Below, piece by piece: positions 18,823-27,085 of a stretch of 64,000 nucleotides of DNA (the stretch's first letter is position 1; every line of letters starts with the position of its first letter). The stretch spans positions 124,001 through 188,000 of the forward strand of contig NZ_AQQP01000010.1 of NCBI RefSeq assembly GCF_002210165.1, read 5' to 3'. Below the pieces are notes generated by a model. The model saw nothing but the letters and a program-made list of their open reading frames with translations, ran no database searches and was not told where the DNA came from. The stretch is from Phaeobacter sp. 22II1-1F12B (lineage in GTDB: Bacteria > Pseudomonadota > Alphaproteobacteria > Rhodobacterales > Rhodobacteraceae). Both the position numbers and the translations under genes were made by a program.

Positions 18823-18842
18823 GCCCGGACCAAGGTCCGGGC
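18823..18842. repeat. GC-rich hairpin between trxB and the cyclase
   Basis: GCCCGGACC (18823-18831) pairs perfectly with GGTCCGGGC (18834-18842) around a 2-base spacer. There is no T tract, so it may be an mRNA processing or attenuation element. It also argues that the cyclase starts after it rather than at an upstream TTG. Confidence 0.5.
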
Positions 18843-18864
18843 TGAACTTGAACGGAGCACCCCT

Positions 18865-20538
18865 TTGAAAAGCCGCTGGCAAGGCAATCTGGCAACGCGG
18901 CTGCGCATGGCGTCGGGGCTTGTGCTCTTTACCTATGCCTTGCTCCACTTTCTGAACATCGGGCTTGGGCTCTTCTCATCCGAGCTGATGGAACGCGCGC
19001 AGGACTGGCGGCAGGTCATCACCCGAAGTTGGCCGGGAACGATCCTGATCTATGGCGCGCTGCTCACACATGCCGGGCTTGCGCTTTACAAACTGGCCAA
19101 GCGCAGCACGCTGCGCATGCCGCTTTGGGAAGCCACGCAGATCGCGCTTGGCCTGATCATCCCGATCCTTCTGATCGCGCATATTGTATATACCCGTTTC
19201 GCGCATGAGCTGTTCAGCGTGAACGACGACTTCGCCTATCTGGTGACGTTGATCTTTGGCTCGCCCGACGGATGGATGCAGTCACTCTTGCTGCTGATCG
19301 TCTGGGTACACGCCTGTATTGGCCTGCATTTCTGGCTTCGTTCAGAGCCTTGGTGGCAACGGTTGCGCCCAGTACTGACGTCGCTTTCCGTCCTCATCCC
19401 CGGCTTTGCGCTGGTCGGGTTTCTCACCGAGGGGCGGCGCGCGGTGGAACGCATCGCTGACCCCGACATGCGTGCCGCCTTGATCGAACGCATCAACTGG
19501 CCGGATTCTGATGCAATGGCAGCGCTATTGCGGATCGAGAATATCATCACCGTGATCTTCTGGATTCTGCTGGCGGCGGCGGCGGGCACCTACCTTGTGC
19601 GCAAACTGCTAAGGCGGCGCAAATCCGTGCGCATTCGATATGTAAACGGGCCCGAGATCGTGTCGCCCAAGGGGCCCACCCTGCTTGAAATGTCGCGGGC
19701 CAACGGAGTCGCGCATACCTCGCTGTGCGGCGGACGTGGCCGCTGCACGACCTGCCGTGTTCTCGTGGAAGATGGCGCGGAAAATCTCGCCCCTCCCAGC
19801 GAAGCGGAAAAGCGCAGCCTTGCGGCCGTCGGTGCCGCGCCGGGGATGCGGCTGGCCTGCCAGATCCGCCCCACCGCGCCGCTCACCGTCTATCGCGTGT
19901 TTCGCCCGGACGGCAAACGCCGCCGCGCGCATGCAAGCCAGGGACAGGAACGGCGCATGGCGATTCTCTTCCTCGATATTCGCGGGTTCACGGCGCGGAC
20001 CACGGGCCAGCTGCCCTATGACGTGGTGTTCCTGCTCAACCGGTTCTTTGACGCCATTGTGCCCGCGATCACCGCAACCGGTGGCGTCGTGGACAAGTAT
20101 CTTGGCGACGGACTGCTCGCGCTCTTCGAAACGCCGGACGAGGCAAGCTCGGCGCAGGCGGCACTGTCGGCAACGACTCGCATCGGCGAAGCCCTTGAGG
20201 AATTCAACCGGACGCTGGCCGACGAGGGCGCGCCCGAGGTCCGGATCGGCATCGGTCTGCACCTTGGCGAGGTCGTTCTGGGAGAGATCGGTGCGGCCGG
20301 AAATGCGCCTCGCACGATCATCGGGGAAACGGTCAACGCGGCCAGCAGGCTGGAAGCCATGACCAAGGAAATGGGTGTCGAGGTGCTTGTCTCTGCCCCG
20401 GTTTTGACAAGTGCCGGGATTGAAACGGAACATCTGGAAATGGTGAAGCTGGAGTTGCGCGGTGTGAACCTGCCGGTCCCGTCTCTTGCAGTGACCCGCG
20501 CGGCGCATTTGCAAAGCGCCCTCACCCCGACCAATTAA
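18865..20538 (+). CDS. Membrane adenylate/guanylate cyclase with [2Fe-2S] ferredoxin domain
   Basis: A 557-residue three-part protein. Residues about 13-245 contain six membrane segments resembling the cytochrome b anchor of succinate dehydrogenase, with membrane histidines at 28, 69, 106, 149 and 155 that could bind two b haems. Residues about 255-345 are a ferredoxin domain with Cys288, Cys294, Cys297 and Cys332 (CX5CX2C...C). Residues 365-545 are a class III cyclase domain with metal aspartates in FLDIRGFT (Asp371) and GDG (Asp415), and TIIGETVNAASRLE. It should make cAMP (or cGMP) in response to redox state, quinone or a haem ligand, as proposed for the rhizobial CyaC type; the signal here is inference. 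The TTG at 18865 is favoured by GGAG eight bases before it; a TTG at 18808 would add 19 residues. Confidence 0.88.
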   Translation: MKSRWQGNLATRLRMASGLVLFTYALLHFLNIGLGLFSSELMERAQDWRQVITRSWPGTILIYGALLTHAGLALYKLAKRSTLRMPLWEATQIALGLIIPILLIAHIVYTRFAHELFSVNDDFAYLVTLIFGSPDGWMQSLLLLIVWVHACIGLHFWLRSEPWWQRLRPVLTSLSVLIPGFALVGFLTEGRRAVERIADPDMRAALIERINWPDSDAMAALLRIENIITVIFWILLAAAAGTYLVRKLLRRRKSVRIRYVNGPEIVSPKGPTLLEMSRANGVAHTSLCGGRGRCTTCRVLVEDGAENLAPPSEAEKRSLAAVGAAPGMRLACQIRPTAPLTVYRVFRPDGKRRRAHASQGQERRMAILFLDIRGFTARTTGQLPYDVVFLLNRFFDAIVPAITATGGVVDKYLGDGLLALFETPDEASSAQAALSATTRIGEALEEFNRTLADEGAPEVRIGIGLHLGEVVLGEIGAAGNAPRTIIGETVNAASRLEAMTKEMGVEVLVSAPVLTSAGIETEHLEMVKLELRGVNLPVPSLAVTRAAHLQSALTPTN

Positions 20539-20673
20539 GCCAAAATTTACTCAATTCCCTCAATAGCGATAAAATCCCCCGGCGGCCCTAGACTTTGGCT
20601 GCTGACTGGGGCTATGCGCTGCGCGACCGTATATTAGCGGCCAGCCCGTAGACGCAAAAGCGAAAGTTTCCAC

Positions 20674-22389
20674 ATGACCATGCTTAGCAATCTAGCTCCT
20701 ATCCCCGAGCTATATGTTTCATACGACTCCGCGCAGAAACTGAAAGTTGAAGCGGGTGAGTTGAAAAGTCTTGATCTTACCCCGCGCCAGATCTGCGATC
20801 TCGAATTGCTTATGAATGGCGGATTTTACCCGCTCAAAGGTTTTTTGAACGAAGAAGATTACAATGGCGTCGTCGAAGACATGCGCCTTGCCGACGGCCC
20901 GCTTTGGCCGATGCCGATCAACCTCGACGTGTCGGAGAAGTTTGCCGAGACGCTGGAAATCGGTGAAGACATCGCGCTGCGCGACCAAGAAGGCGTGATC
21001 CTTGCGACCATGACCGTCACCGACCGCTGGGCGCCCGACAAGGCACGCGAAGCGGAAAAGGTATTCGGCGCCGATGACAGCGCCCACCCTGCCGTGAACT
21101 ACCTGCACAACCAGGCGGGCAAGATATACCTTGGTGGTCCGGTGACCGGCATCCAGCAGCCGATCCACTACGATTTCCGCGCCCGTCGCGACACGCCGAA
21201 CGAGTTGCGCGCCTATTTCCGCAAGCTCGGCTGGCGCCGCATCGTGGCGTTCCAGACCCGCAACCCGCTACACCGCGCGCACCAGGAATTGACCTTCCGC
21301 GCCGCCAAGGAAGCGCAGGCCAACCTGCTGATCCACCCGGTTGTCGGCATGACCAAACCCGGCGACGTCGATCACTTTACCCGCGTGCGCTGCTATGAGG
21401 CTGTTCTCGACAAGTATCCGGCAGCCACCACAAGCATGTCGCTGCTGAACCTTGCCATGCGTATGGCCGGTCCGCGCGAAGCGGTCTGGCACGGGCTGAT
21501 CCGCAAGAACCATGGTTGCACCCATTTCATCGTCGGTCGCGACCACGCGGGCCCGGGCAAGAACTCGGCAGGCGAGGATTTCTACGGCCCCTATGATGCA
21601 CAGGAACTGTTCCGTAAGCATCAGGACGAGATCGGCGTCGAGATGGTCGATTTCAAACATATGGTCTGGGTGCAGGAACGCGCTCAATACGAGCCGATGG
21701 ACGAGATCGAGGACAAGGACAAGGTCACGATCCTGAACATCTCGGGCACCGAGCTGCGCCGCCGTCTGGCCGAAGGTCTGGAGATTCCGGAATGGTTCTC
21801 CTTCCCCGAGGTCGTGAACGAGCTGCGCCGCACCAAGCCGCCGCGCTCCAAGCAGGGCTTTACCGTGTTCTTCACCGGTTTCTCCGGTTCAGGCAAATCA
21901 ACCATCGCAAACGCGCTGATGGTCAAGCTGATGGAGATGGGCGGCCGTCCGGTCACGCTTCTCGATGGCGATATCGTGCGCAAGAACCTGTCTTCGGAAC
22001 TTGGTTTCTCGAAAGAGCACCGCGACCTGAACATCCGGCGCATCGGATATGTTGCCTCGGAGATCACCAAGAATGGCGGCATCGCGATCTGCGCGCCCAT
22101 CGCGCCCTACGCGACGACCCGCCGGGCCGTGCGCGAGGACGTGGAATCCTTTGGCGCCTTTGTCGAAGTGCATGTGGCGACCTCTATCGAGGAATGCGAA
22201 CGCCGTGACCGCAAGGGACTCTACAAGCTGGCCCGAGAAGGCAAGATCAAGGAGTTCACCGGGATCTCGGACCCCTATGACGTGCCGGAAAACCCGGAAC
22301 TCCGCGTCGAAACCGAAGGCACCGACGTCGACAACTGCGCGCATCAGGTGCTTCTCAAGCTTGAGAACATGGGGCTGATCGCGGTCTGA
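20674..22389 (+). CDS. sat: Bifunctional sulfate adenylyltransferase / adenylylsulfate kinase
   Basis: A 571-residue fusion. The ATP sulfurylase part has QTRNPLHRAH (194-203) and GRDHAGPG (about 289-296). The APS kinase part begins near residue 390 with P-loop GFSGSGKST (402-410), then LLDGDIVRKNLSSELGFS and the DPYDVPENPEL stretch. Together they turn sulfate into APS and then PAPS for assimilation or sulfation. The Sat here is the monomeric/Dsr-like type, not the CysDN heterodimer. The start is ATG 20674 or 20680; no strong ribosome site distinguishes them. No cysH or cysI lies next to it. A hairpin and a copy of the 36-bp repeat follow. Confidence 0.95.
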   Translation: MTMLSNLAPIPELYVSYDSAQKLKVEAGELKSLDLTPRQICDLELLMNGGFYPLKGFLNEEDYNGVVEDMRLADGPLWPMPINLDVSEKFAETLEIGEDIALRDQEGVILATMTVTDRWAPDKAREAEKVFGADDSAHPAVNYLHNQAGKIYLGGPVTGIQQPIHYDFRARRDTPNELRAYFRKLGWRRIVAFQTRNPLHRAHQELTFRAAKEAQANLLIHPVVGMTKPGDVDHFTRVRCYEAVLDKYPAATTSMSLLNLAMRMAGPREAVWHGLIRKNHGCTHFIVGRDHAGPGKNSAGEDFYGPYDAQELFRKHQDEIGVEMVDFKHMVWVQERAQYEPMDEIEDKDKVTILNISGTELRRRLAEGLEIPEWFSFPEVVNELRRTKPPRSKQGFTVFFTGFSGSGKSTIANALMVKLMEMGGRPVTLLDGDIVRKNLSSELGFSKEHRDLNIRRIGYVASEITKNGGIAICAPIAPYATTRRAVREDVESFGAFVEVHVATSIEECERRDRKGLYKLAREGKIKEFTGISDPYDVPENPELRVETEGTDVDNCAHQVLLKLENMGLIAV

Positions 22390-22410
22390 CGCGTCAAGCG
22401 CTGTTCAATC

Positions 22411-22429
22411 GCGCCACCCTTGGTGGCGC
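22411..22429 (+). terminator. Hairpin after sat, joined to repeat copy 2
   Basis: GCGCCACC (22411-22418) pairs perfectly with GGTGGCGC (22422-22429) around CTT. One base later the 36-bp repeat begins, whose ATATTTT may serve as a weak termination tract. Confidence 0.6.
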
Positions 22430-22430
22430 G

Positions 22431-22466
22431 ATGCCTCCGGCGGGGATATTTTAGGACCCAAAGAAG
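22431..22466 (+). repeat. 36-bp intergenic repeat, copy 2
   Basis: Identical over 36 bases to copy 1 (4395-4430, opposite strand). It lies between the convergent sat and GT10 genes, directly after a GC-rich hairpin, the same arrangement as copy 3. Confidence 0.85.
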
Positions 22467-22540
22467 CAGGGCCGGTCTCGAAGGCAGCACTTTTTTTGTT
22501 GTACGCCGGCTTTTTTGAAGAGCGAGAGCCTGCCGAGTTT

Positions 22541-23425
22541 TCAGGCCTTGTTGTGGCCCAGCGTATCGCGAATGGCCTTGGCGGCGCGCGTTTCGAAGTC
22601 GCAGAACGTTTCCAGCTCTGGTTTCAGTTTTTGGATCGACGGCAAGCGCTGTTCAAAATCCGTCTCACTTGCGTTTCGGATCTCGCGCATAATGTCGTCC
22701 CTGTTTGCGCATTCGATGATCGGGCCGGTATCGATGAAATCGCCGAGATTGGGGCAGCCCCAGTAGATGGGCACCGTATCGCAGAGCAGTGCGTCGATCA
22801 GTTTTTCCGAGAAATAATTGCGTTCTTGCACGTTTTCGATGACCACAGAATAACGGTACGGGGCGAGACCGTCGGATTTTTGGTCAAACGGGTCATAGCC
22901 GCCGCCCATCACGTCCATATCGATGCCTGCGTTTCGGACCGCCTCCACGATCTCGTGGCGAAGTTTGTGGCCGGTCGAGTCGCGCTTGGCGGAGGCGATG
23001 AGCGAGAGCATCCTTGTCTTGATGCAATCCACGTTGCGCCAATCCGGGACCCATGTGGTGCCATAGGGAAAAAGCAGCGCGTTCGGCAGGCGGTCGAGCA
23101 GGTCCTGGTTGAAGGTCAGGATGCGGTAGAAACGGCGATAGCTGAACCTTAGCAGGGCGATGTGTTTGCCGTGGATAACGGCGGGTTCGCCCATCACCAG
23201 CGACACCTGCGCCGAAATGCCAAGGCGCGGCTGGAAATGGGTGATGGTGCGGGGGAAGAGGATGAGGTGATCTTGGCTTGCCAGATCCGCCACGGTCTTG
23301 CCTGTCAGACGATCCGGGCATCCGAGCGGCCAGATCAGGTCGGAAACAGGCGTGGCCGCCAGTTCACGGCCCTGACGATGGGCATAAGGCAGTACCGCGA
23401 TGGCGGGCGTGTTTTCCATTTTCAC
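22541..23425 (-). CDS. Glycosyltransferase family 10 (fucosyltransferase-like) protein
   Basis: A 294-residue protein whose C-terminal half has the GT10 signature: YRYSVVIENVQERNYFSEKLIDALL followed by CDTVPIYWGCPNLGDFI. This resembles bacterial alpha-1,3-fucosyltransferases and related enzymes that use nucleotide sugars. The N-terminal part is less conserved and has no membrane segment. The frame opens with a GTG overlapping the PhzF stop by 4 bp (GTGA), with an ATG two codons later (23419); translation is probably coupled to the PhzF gene. No polysaccharide cluster surrounds it, so the acceptor is unknown; LPS or a glycoprotein is possible. Confidence 0.8.
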   Translation of the reverse strand: MKMENTPAIAVLPYAHRQGRELAATPVSDLIWPLGCPDRLTGKTVADLASQDHLILFPRTITHFQPRLGISAQVSLVMGEPAVIHGKHIALLRFSYRRFYRILTFNQDLLDRLPNALLFPYGTTWVPDWRNVDCIKTRMLSLIASAKRDSTGHKLRHEIVEAVRNAGIDMDVMGGGYDPFDQKSDGLAPYRYSVVIENVQERNYFSEKLIDALLCDTVPIYWGCPNLGDFIDTGPIIECANRDDIMREIRNASETDFEQRLPSIQKLKPELETFCDFETRAAKAIRDTLGHNKA

Positions 23426-24309
23426 ACCGGCTGATCCGGCAGATCGACCGTACCACGCATCAGGACATAGCCCTTTCCCGCGACGCTGATGCCGGTCATG
23501 TTCTGCGCCGGCCCGAACCGACCCACGCGGGCCTGCCCCGGGCGTCCCATCCAGTGTCCCTGTTCAGCGATGAAACTGTCTTTCTCCATCAGACCATTAT
23601 GCCAGAGATAGGCAGCCATGGCTCCGGTTGCGGAGCCAGTGAACGGGTCCTCGGGCGGGCTTGGCGGGGCGAGCAGGAGGCGGGAGAAGGTATCGCCCTC
23701 CTTCGTGGCGCCGCTTAAAGTGACGAGGAATGGCTCGGCCATGTCGTTGGAGGCGTAGCCCATCGACGCCGTTACCTTGCCGAGCCTCTCGGGGTCGAGC
23801 TTTGCGCGGCGCAGGGCGTCGTGATCGCGCAGGACAGTAATGCAGAACGGCAAGCCGGTGGAGACCATGCGCGGTGGCGCGATAATGTCATCAGGATCGA
23901 GGCCGATGACACCGGCCACGGTTTCGGCGGCAACGTGGTCTCCGAACTGGGGCGCGACCTGGGTCATTTCGATCAGCCCGTCACGTAGTGAAACCGGAAT
24001 GATCCCCGCGCCGGTTTCCAGCCGGATCGTATCCCCGCTGATCAGCCCGCGAGATTGCAGCGCGGCGACGGTGGCAATGGTCGGGTGGCCTGCAAAGGGA
24101 ATTTCCCGGGAGGCAAGAAAATAGCGGACGCGGATATCGGCGATTTTCGAGGGTCCGGTAAAGGTGCATTCCACCAGCGAGGTTTCCCGCACGAAATCCA
24201 TGCAGGTCCGATCATCCAATCCGGCGCCGTTCAGAACCATGGCGCATCCGTTGCCGCCAAAGGCGCGGTCGGTGAAGGCATCGACCCAATCGAATTCGAA
24301 ACTTGCCAT
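23422..24309 (-). CDS. PhzF family isomerase/epimerase-like protein
   Basis: A 295-residue protein with the diaminopimelate epimerase-like fold. Characteristic sequence: VDAFTDRAFGGNGCAMVL at the start, RETSLVECTFTGP with a likely catalytic Glu, IPFAGHPTIATVAAL, and DPFTGSATGAMAAYLW near the end. PhzF isomerises a dihydro-anthranilate intermediate in phenazine synthesis, but most family members have unknown substrates and no phenazine genes are present. AGGAGG lies ten bases before the ATG at 24309; an ATG three codons upstream is too close to it. It overlaps and is coupled to the GT10 gene. Confidence 0.88.
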   Translation of the reverse strand: MASFEFDWVDAFTDRAFGGNGCAMVLNGAGLDDRTCMDFVRETSLVECTFTGPSKIADIRVRYFLASREIPFAGHPTIATVAALQSRGLISGDTIRLETGAGIIPVSLRDGLIEMTQVAPQFGDHVAAETVAGVIGLDPDDIIAPPRMVSTGLPFCITVLRDHDALRRAKLDPERLGKVTASMGYASNDMAEPFLVTLSGATKEGDTFSRLLLAPPSPPEDPFTGSATGAMAAYLWHNGLMEKDSFIAEQGHWMGRPGQARVGRFGPAQNMTGISVAGKGYVLMRGTVDLPDQPV

Positions 24310-24463
24310 GAATGCCATTCCTCCTGATCTCTTTGTTCGGGCTTCGCAAGAAACCCGAATGGGTTCAAGCGGTAACAGGCGTGATGCATCGGGGTTCGGG
24401 TGCTTGACCGCCCGCCGTGGAAAGGGTCAGCATCCCGCCGTCAGATCATCATAGGACGTAATC

Positions 24464-26200
24464 TTGGCGTTTCACATCAGGGATCCCTTGGGCGATGCAG
24501 ATACGCCGTTTGCCGAGTGGTTCAGTGAGTCGGGGTTTCTCGACAATCGCGCGGGACGCTATCACCTTGCGACCGATTACAACTGGGGCGCGGTGGGGGA
24601 CGACGCAGGACAGGAAGTCTATTCTATCGCCGACGGGGTGATCGCCTATCAGGCCACGGATTACGGCGGCTACGGCGATGCGTTGGTCGTCTATTACACG
24701 ATGGCGGACGGAACCCCATTTTCAGCGGTCTACGGGCATATCGACGTCAGCGCCGACATCGGCCCGATCTCTTACGGGGCGCAAATCGGGGCATTGTTCG
24801 ATTACGCCTCGGATCATCTGCATTTTGCCGTGGCTGCCGGGCATACGCTTGGTGTTTTGCAGGGATCGGTGACGTACGATCCGTCTCCTTATCGCGGCGT
24901 CGGGGCGGATGGTGTTGCCTATGTGGATGTGAGCACCGCGTCGGGGCCGGTCCGGTATTTTGACCCGGCGGCTTTTCTCGCGACCTACATGAACCCGCGC
25001 GCCGGTGAGACCGAGCCCGCGCTCACCGGACGTGCCTATGTGGCGGGCAGCGGCGGCGGTCTTTTCCTGCTTGAGGATGGTGAACTGAGCCGGGTTCACC
25101 GCAGCGAAGGTCTGCCGGTGTTCCTTGACATGGCGCTGGCCTCGAATGGCGGGCTTTTCGGCATCGCCGAGGGCGGACTTTATCAGATCAGCCTGCGGGA
25201 CGGGTCGGCCACGCGTTTGGCTGACCTTTTTGCCGACGCGAATGCGCTGGGGGCGGATCGCCAAGGCATGCTCTATGTCGGGTCCGAGAGTAACGGAAGG
25301 ATCGATGTTTTCGACTCATCGAAGCATGAGAAGGTCGATTCAATCGATCTTCCCCAAGGCGTGTATTCCGAGGGTGATATCGCGGTTGAAGGGGACAACC
25401 TGTTTCTTGCCACGACAAAGGGAACTCTGCTGACCTATGACCTCGCGGCGGGGGAGGTCGTCAGCGATGTGCCGCACGGTATCGCAGACCTGTTTGCGCT
25501 CTACTTCGATGACGGGCTTTACGGGTTTTCCGGCGAGACGCTGTACCGGCTGGATGCCCCAACCGGCAGCAGTGAAACGGTCACGCAACTTAATGCTAAC
25601 GGAACAATTTATAGCGCGGCAAGCCTGCCCGTTGGGCGGGTCAAAGGCACTGGCGGCGATGACATGCTTTACGCGCCTTTTGCCGGGGCGGTGACGCGTG
25701 GCGCAGCAGGGCGCGACCGCATCCACGGCACGCAGGACGACGATATTCTGTTGGGCAATCGCGGCAAGGACTGGTTGTTCGGCGGCAGCGGCGCAGACAA
25801 GCTCAAGGGCGGCAATGGCAATGATACCCTGATCGGGAACCGGGGGCGCGACAGGCTGATCGGCGGGGATGACAATGACACGCTTTCGGGCAGCAAGGGT
25901 CGCGACGTTCTGATCGGTGGAGCGGGCGACGATATCCTGTCGGGTCAGGCCGGGCGGGACCGTTTTCGTTTCCGCTTTGAAGACGCCGGGCAGGACAGGA
26001 TTACCGATTTCTCTGCCGGAAAAGACAGGCTTTTGCTTGATCAGCGTCTGGTCGGGGATGCCACGTCGGGTGCCGATATCGTCGCGGATTTCTCACGTCA
26101 AATCCGGGCCGACGCGGCACTTGATTTCGGAACGGTGGAAATCGTTTTCTCGGGGATCAGCGACCTTGCAACGCTCGCCGATGACATCGTCCTGATCTGA
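24464..26200 (+). CDS. M23-type peptidase domain / propeller-like / RTX secreted protein
   Basis: A 578-residue protein with no N-terminal signal. Residues about 20-160 look like an M23 (lysostaphin-type) metallopeptidase: HLATD gives His34 and Asp38, YGHID His92, and HLHF His118 and His120. Residues about 190-390 contain repeated short units (GLFLLEDGELSRV, GLYQISLRDGSATRL, GMLYVGSESNGRIDVFD) suggesting a beta-propeller. Residues about 392-502 carry RTX nonapeptide repeats of the GGxGxDxL type (GGNGNDTLIG, GGAGDDILSG), followed by an RTX C-terminal region ending DDIVLI. This predicts calcium-dependent folding after type I secretion and a peptidoglycan-cleaving role; no T1SS genes are adjacent. 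The start is a TTG preceded by AGGA. The combination is unusual. Confidence 0.8.
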   Translation: MAFHIRDPLGDADTPFAEWFSESGFLDNRAGRYHLATDYNWGAVGDDAGQEVYSIADGVIAYQATDYGGYGDALVVYYTMADGTPFSAVYGHIDVSADIGPISYGAQIGALFDYASDHLHFAVAAGHTLGVLQGSVTYDPSPYRGVGADGVAYVDVSTASGPVRYFDPAAFLATYMNPRAGETEPALTGRAYVAGSGGGLFLLEDGELSRVHRSEGLPVFLDMALASNGGLFGIAEGGLYQISLRDGSATRLADLFADANALGADRQGMLYVGSESNGRIDVFDSSKHEKVDSIDLPQGVYSEGDIAVEGDNLFLATTKGTLLTYDLAAGEVVSDVPHGIADLFALYFDDGLYGFSGETLYRLDAPTGSSETVTQLNANGTIYSAASLPVGRVKGTGGDDMLYAPFAGAVTRGAAGRDRIHGTQDDDILLGNRGKDWLFGGSGADKLKGGNGNDTLIGNRGRDRLIGGDDNDTLSGSKGRDVLIGGAGDDILSGQAGRDRFRFRFEDAGQDRITDFSAGKDRLLLDQRLVGDATSGADIVADFSRQIRADAALDFGTVEIVFSGISDLATLADDIVLI

Positions 26201-26231
26201 CAGGAGAGGGCCGCGTTTTTTTGCGGCAATT

Positions 26232-26255
26232 GGCAGGCCGTTGATCTGGCCTGCC
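26232..26255. terminator. Hairpin between RTX gene and DUF1150 gene
   Basis: GGCAGGCC (26232-26239) and GGCCTGCC (26248-26255) form a perfect 8-bp stem between two convergent genes. The T-run TTTTTTT at 26215-26221 lies on its left, not after it on the plus strand. Confidence 0.55.
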
Positions 26256-26282
26256 GCGTTCGTAGTTGGCAAACGCCGTGAC

Positions 26283-26507
26283 TTAGTGGACGTTTACAGG
26301 CGCCAGATCGTGCTGGCGTGCAAGGGAAAACGCGAGTTTGCGGTCGGACACGAGCGCGAGCTGCGCACCGTCCTGATCGTGTACCGCATAAAGCTGTTCC
26401 AGCTCTCCTGCTTCGTCACGGACTTCCTTGGGCAGATCCGCAACGAATACCGGTTTCACGTAAACGATCCGGGGACCGTCACCCTTGAATTCTACGTTGG
26501 TATCCAT
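26283..26507 (-). CDS. DUF1150 family protein
   Basis: A 74-residue protein with the family pattern YVKPVFVADLPKEVRDEA, LYAVHDQDGAQLALVSDRKLAFSLAR and PVNVH at the C-terminus. Function is unknown. It follows hsp20 by three bases on the same strand, so it belongs to the heat-shock transcript; the same pairing is common in Rhodobacterales and suggests a role in the stress response or as a partner of the small heat-shock protein. That role is inferred from position only. Confidence 0.88.
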   Translation of the reverse strand: MDTNVEFKGDGPRIVYVKPVFVADLPKEVRDEAGELEQLYAVHDQDGAQLALVSDRKLAFSLARQHDLAPVNVH

Positions 26508-26510
26508 TTC

Positions 26511-26924
26511 TCACCCTTTCCTTATGTTGATCGTCTGAACCACGGTATCCGGGATGGCCCGGGTCAGATCGACATGAAGCAGCCCGTTTTCCATGACGGC
26601 TTCTCCCACCTCAACGCCTTCGGCGAGTACAAAGGTCCGTTGAAACTGACGCGCGGCTATTCCCCGGTGGAGAAAAACGCGGCCTTCGCTGTCGTCGCGC
26701 TGACGACCTCGGATGACCAATTGCCTGTCTTCGACAGTGATGGCGAGTTCTTCCTCGGCAAAACCGGCCACGGCCAGGGTAATGCGGTAGGAATGATCGG
26801 AATTCTGTTCGATATTGAACGGCGGATACCCTTCGTTACCGGACTTTGCAGTACGTTCCAGAAGGCGTTCCAGCTGCTCGAATCCCAGCAGATGCGGGTA
26901 AGAGGCAAGAGTTAGTTTCGACAC
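26511..26924 (-). CDS. Class A small heat-shock protein (Hsp20/IbpA type)
   Basis: A 137-residue alpha-crystallin-domain chaperone that holds unfolding proteins for refolding. Typical class A sequence is seen: YPPFNIEQNSDHSYRITLAVAGF (33-55), FLHRGIAARQFQRTF (84-98) and ENGLLHVDL (112-120). The C-terminal IXI is represented by TINIRKG. A GTG at 26924 is chosen, with AAAGGG nine bases upstream; an upstream in-frame start would add 13 residues without a ribosome site. A sigma-32-like promoter lies 69 bases upstream. DUF1150 follows in the same operon. Confidence 0.93.
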   Translation of the reverse strand: MSKLTLASYPHLLGFEQLERLLERTAKSGNEGYPPFNIEQNSDHSYRITLAVAGFAEEELAITVEDRQLVIRGRQRDDSEGRVFLHRGIAARQFQRTFVLAEGVEVGEAVMENGLLHVDLTRAIPDTVVQTINIRKG

Positions 26925-26992
26925 GTTATTCGGCCCTTTTGCACGAAAGCGACACGAGAACACGGTCCCTTTTTGGCAACCGCGTAGGATGA

Positions 26993-27021
26993 ATATGGGG
27001 ACAATTCGTTGTGTTCACAAG
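26993..27021 (-). promoter_or_regulatory. Sigma-32 (RpoH) type promoter for hsp20-DUF1150
   Basis: On the minus strand CTTGTGA (27021-27015) is followed, after 14 bases, by CCCCATAT (27000-26993). This closely matches the heat-shock consensus CTTGAAA-N13/14-CCCCATNT. The -35 element overlaps a palindrome TTGTGTTCACAA (27009-27020). RpoH control of this small heat-shock gene is expected from the family. Confidence 0.75.
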
Positions 27022-27085
27022 GTCTAGGCGAAAACATCCCTAAGGGTTACAATAAAACCCTGCCAGCAGCCGCGAGTCGCCTTTT

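Noticed and set aside
18808-18864. Upstream TTG start for the cyclase
   Set aside because: It has no ribosome site and the region holds a perfect GC hairpin; the TTG at 18865 has GGAG eight bases upstream.
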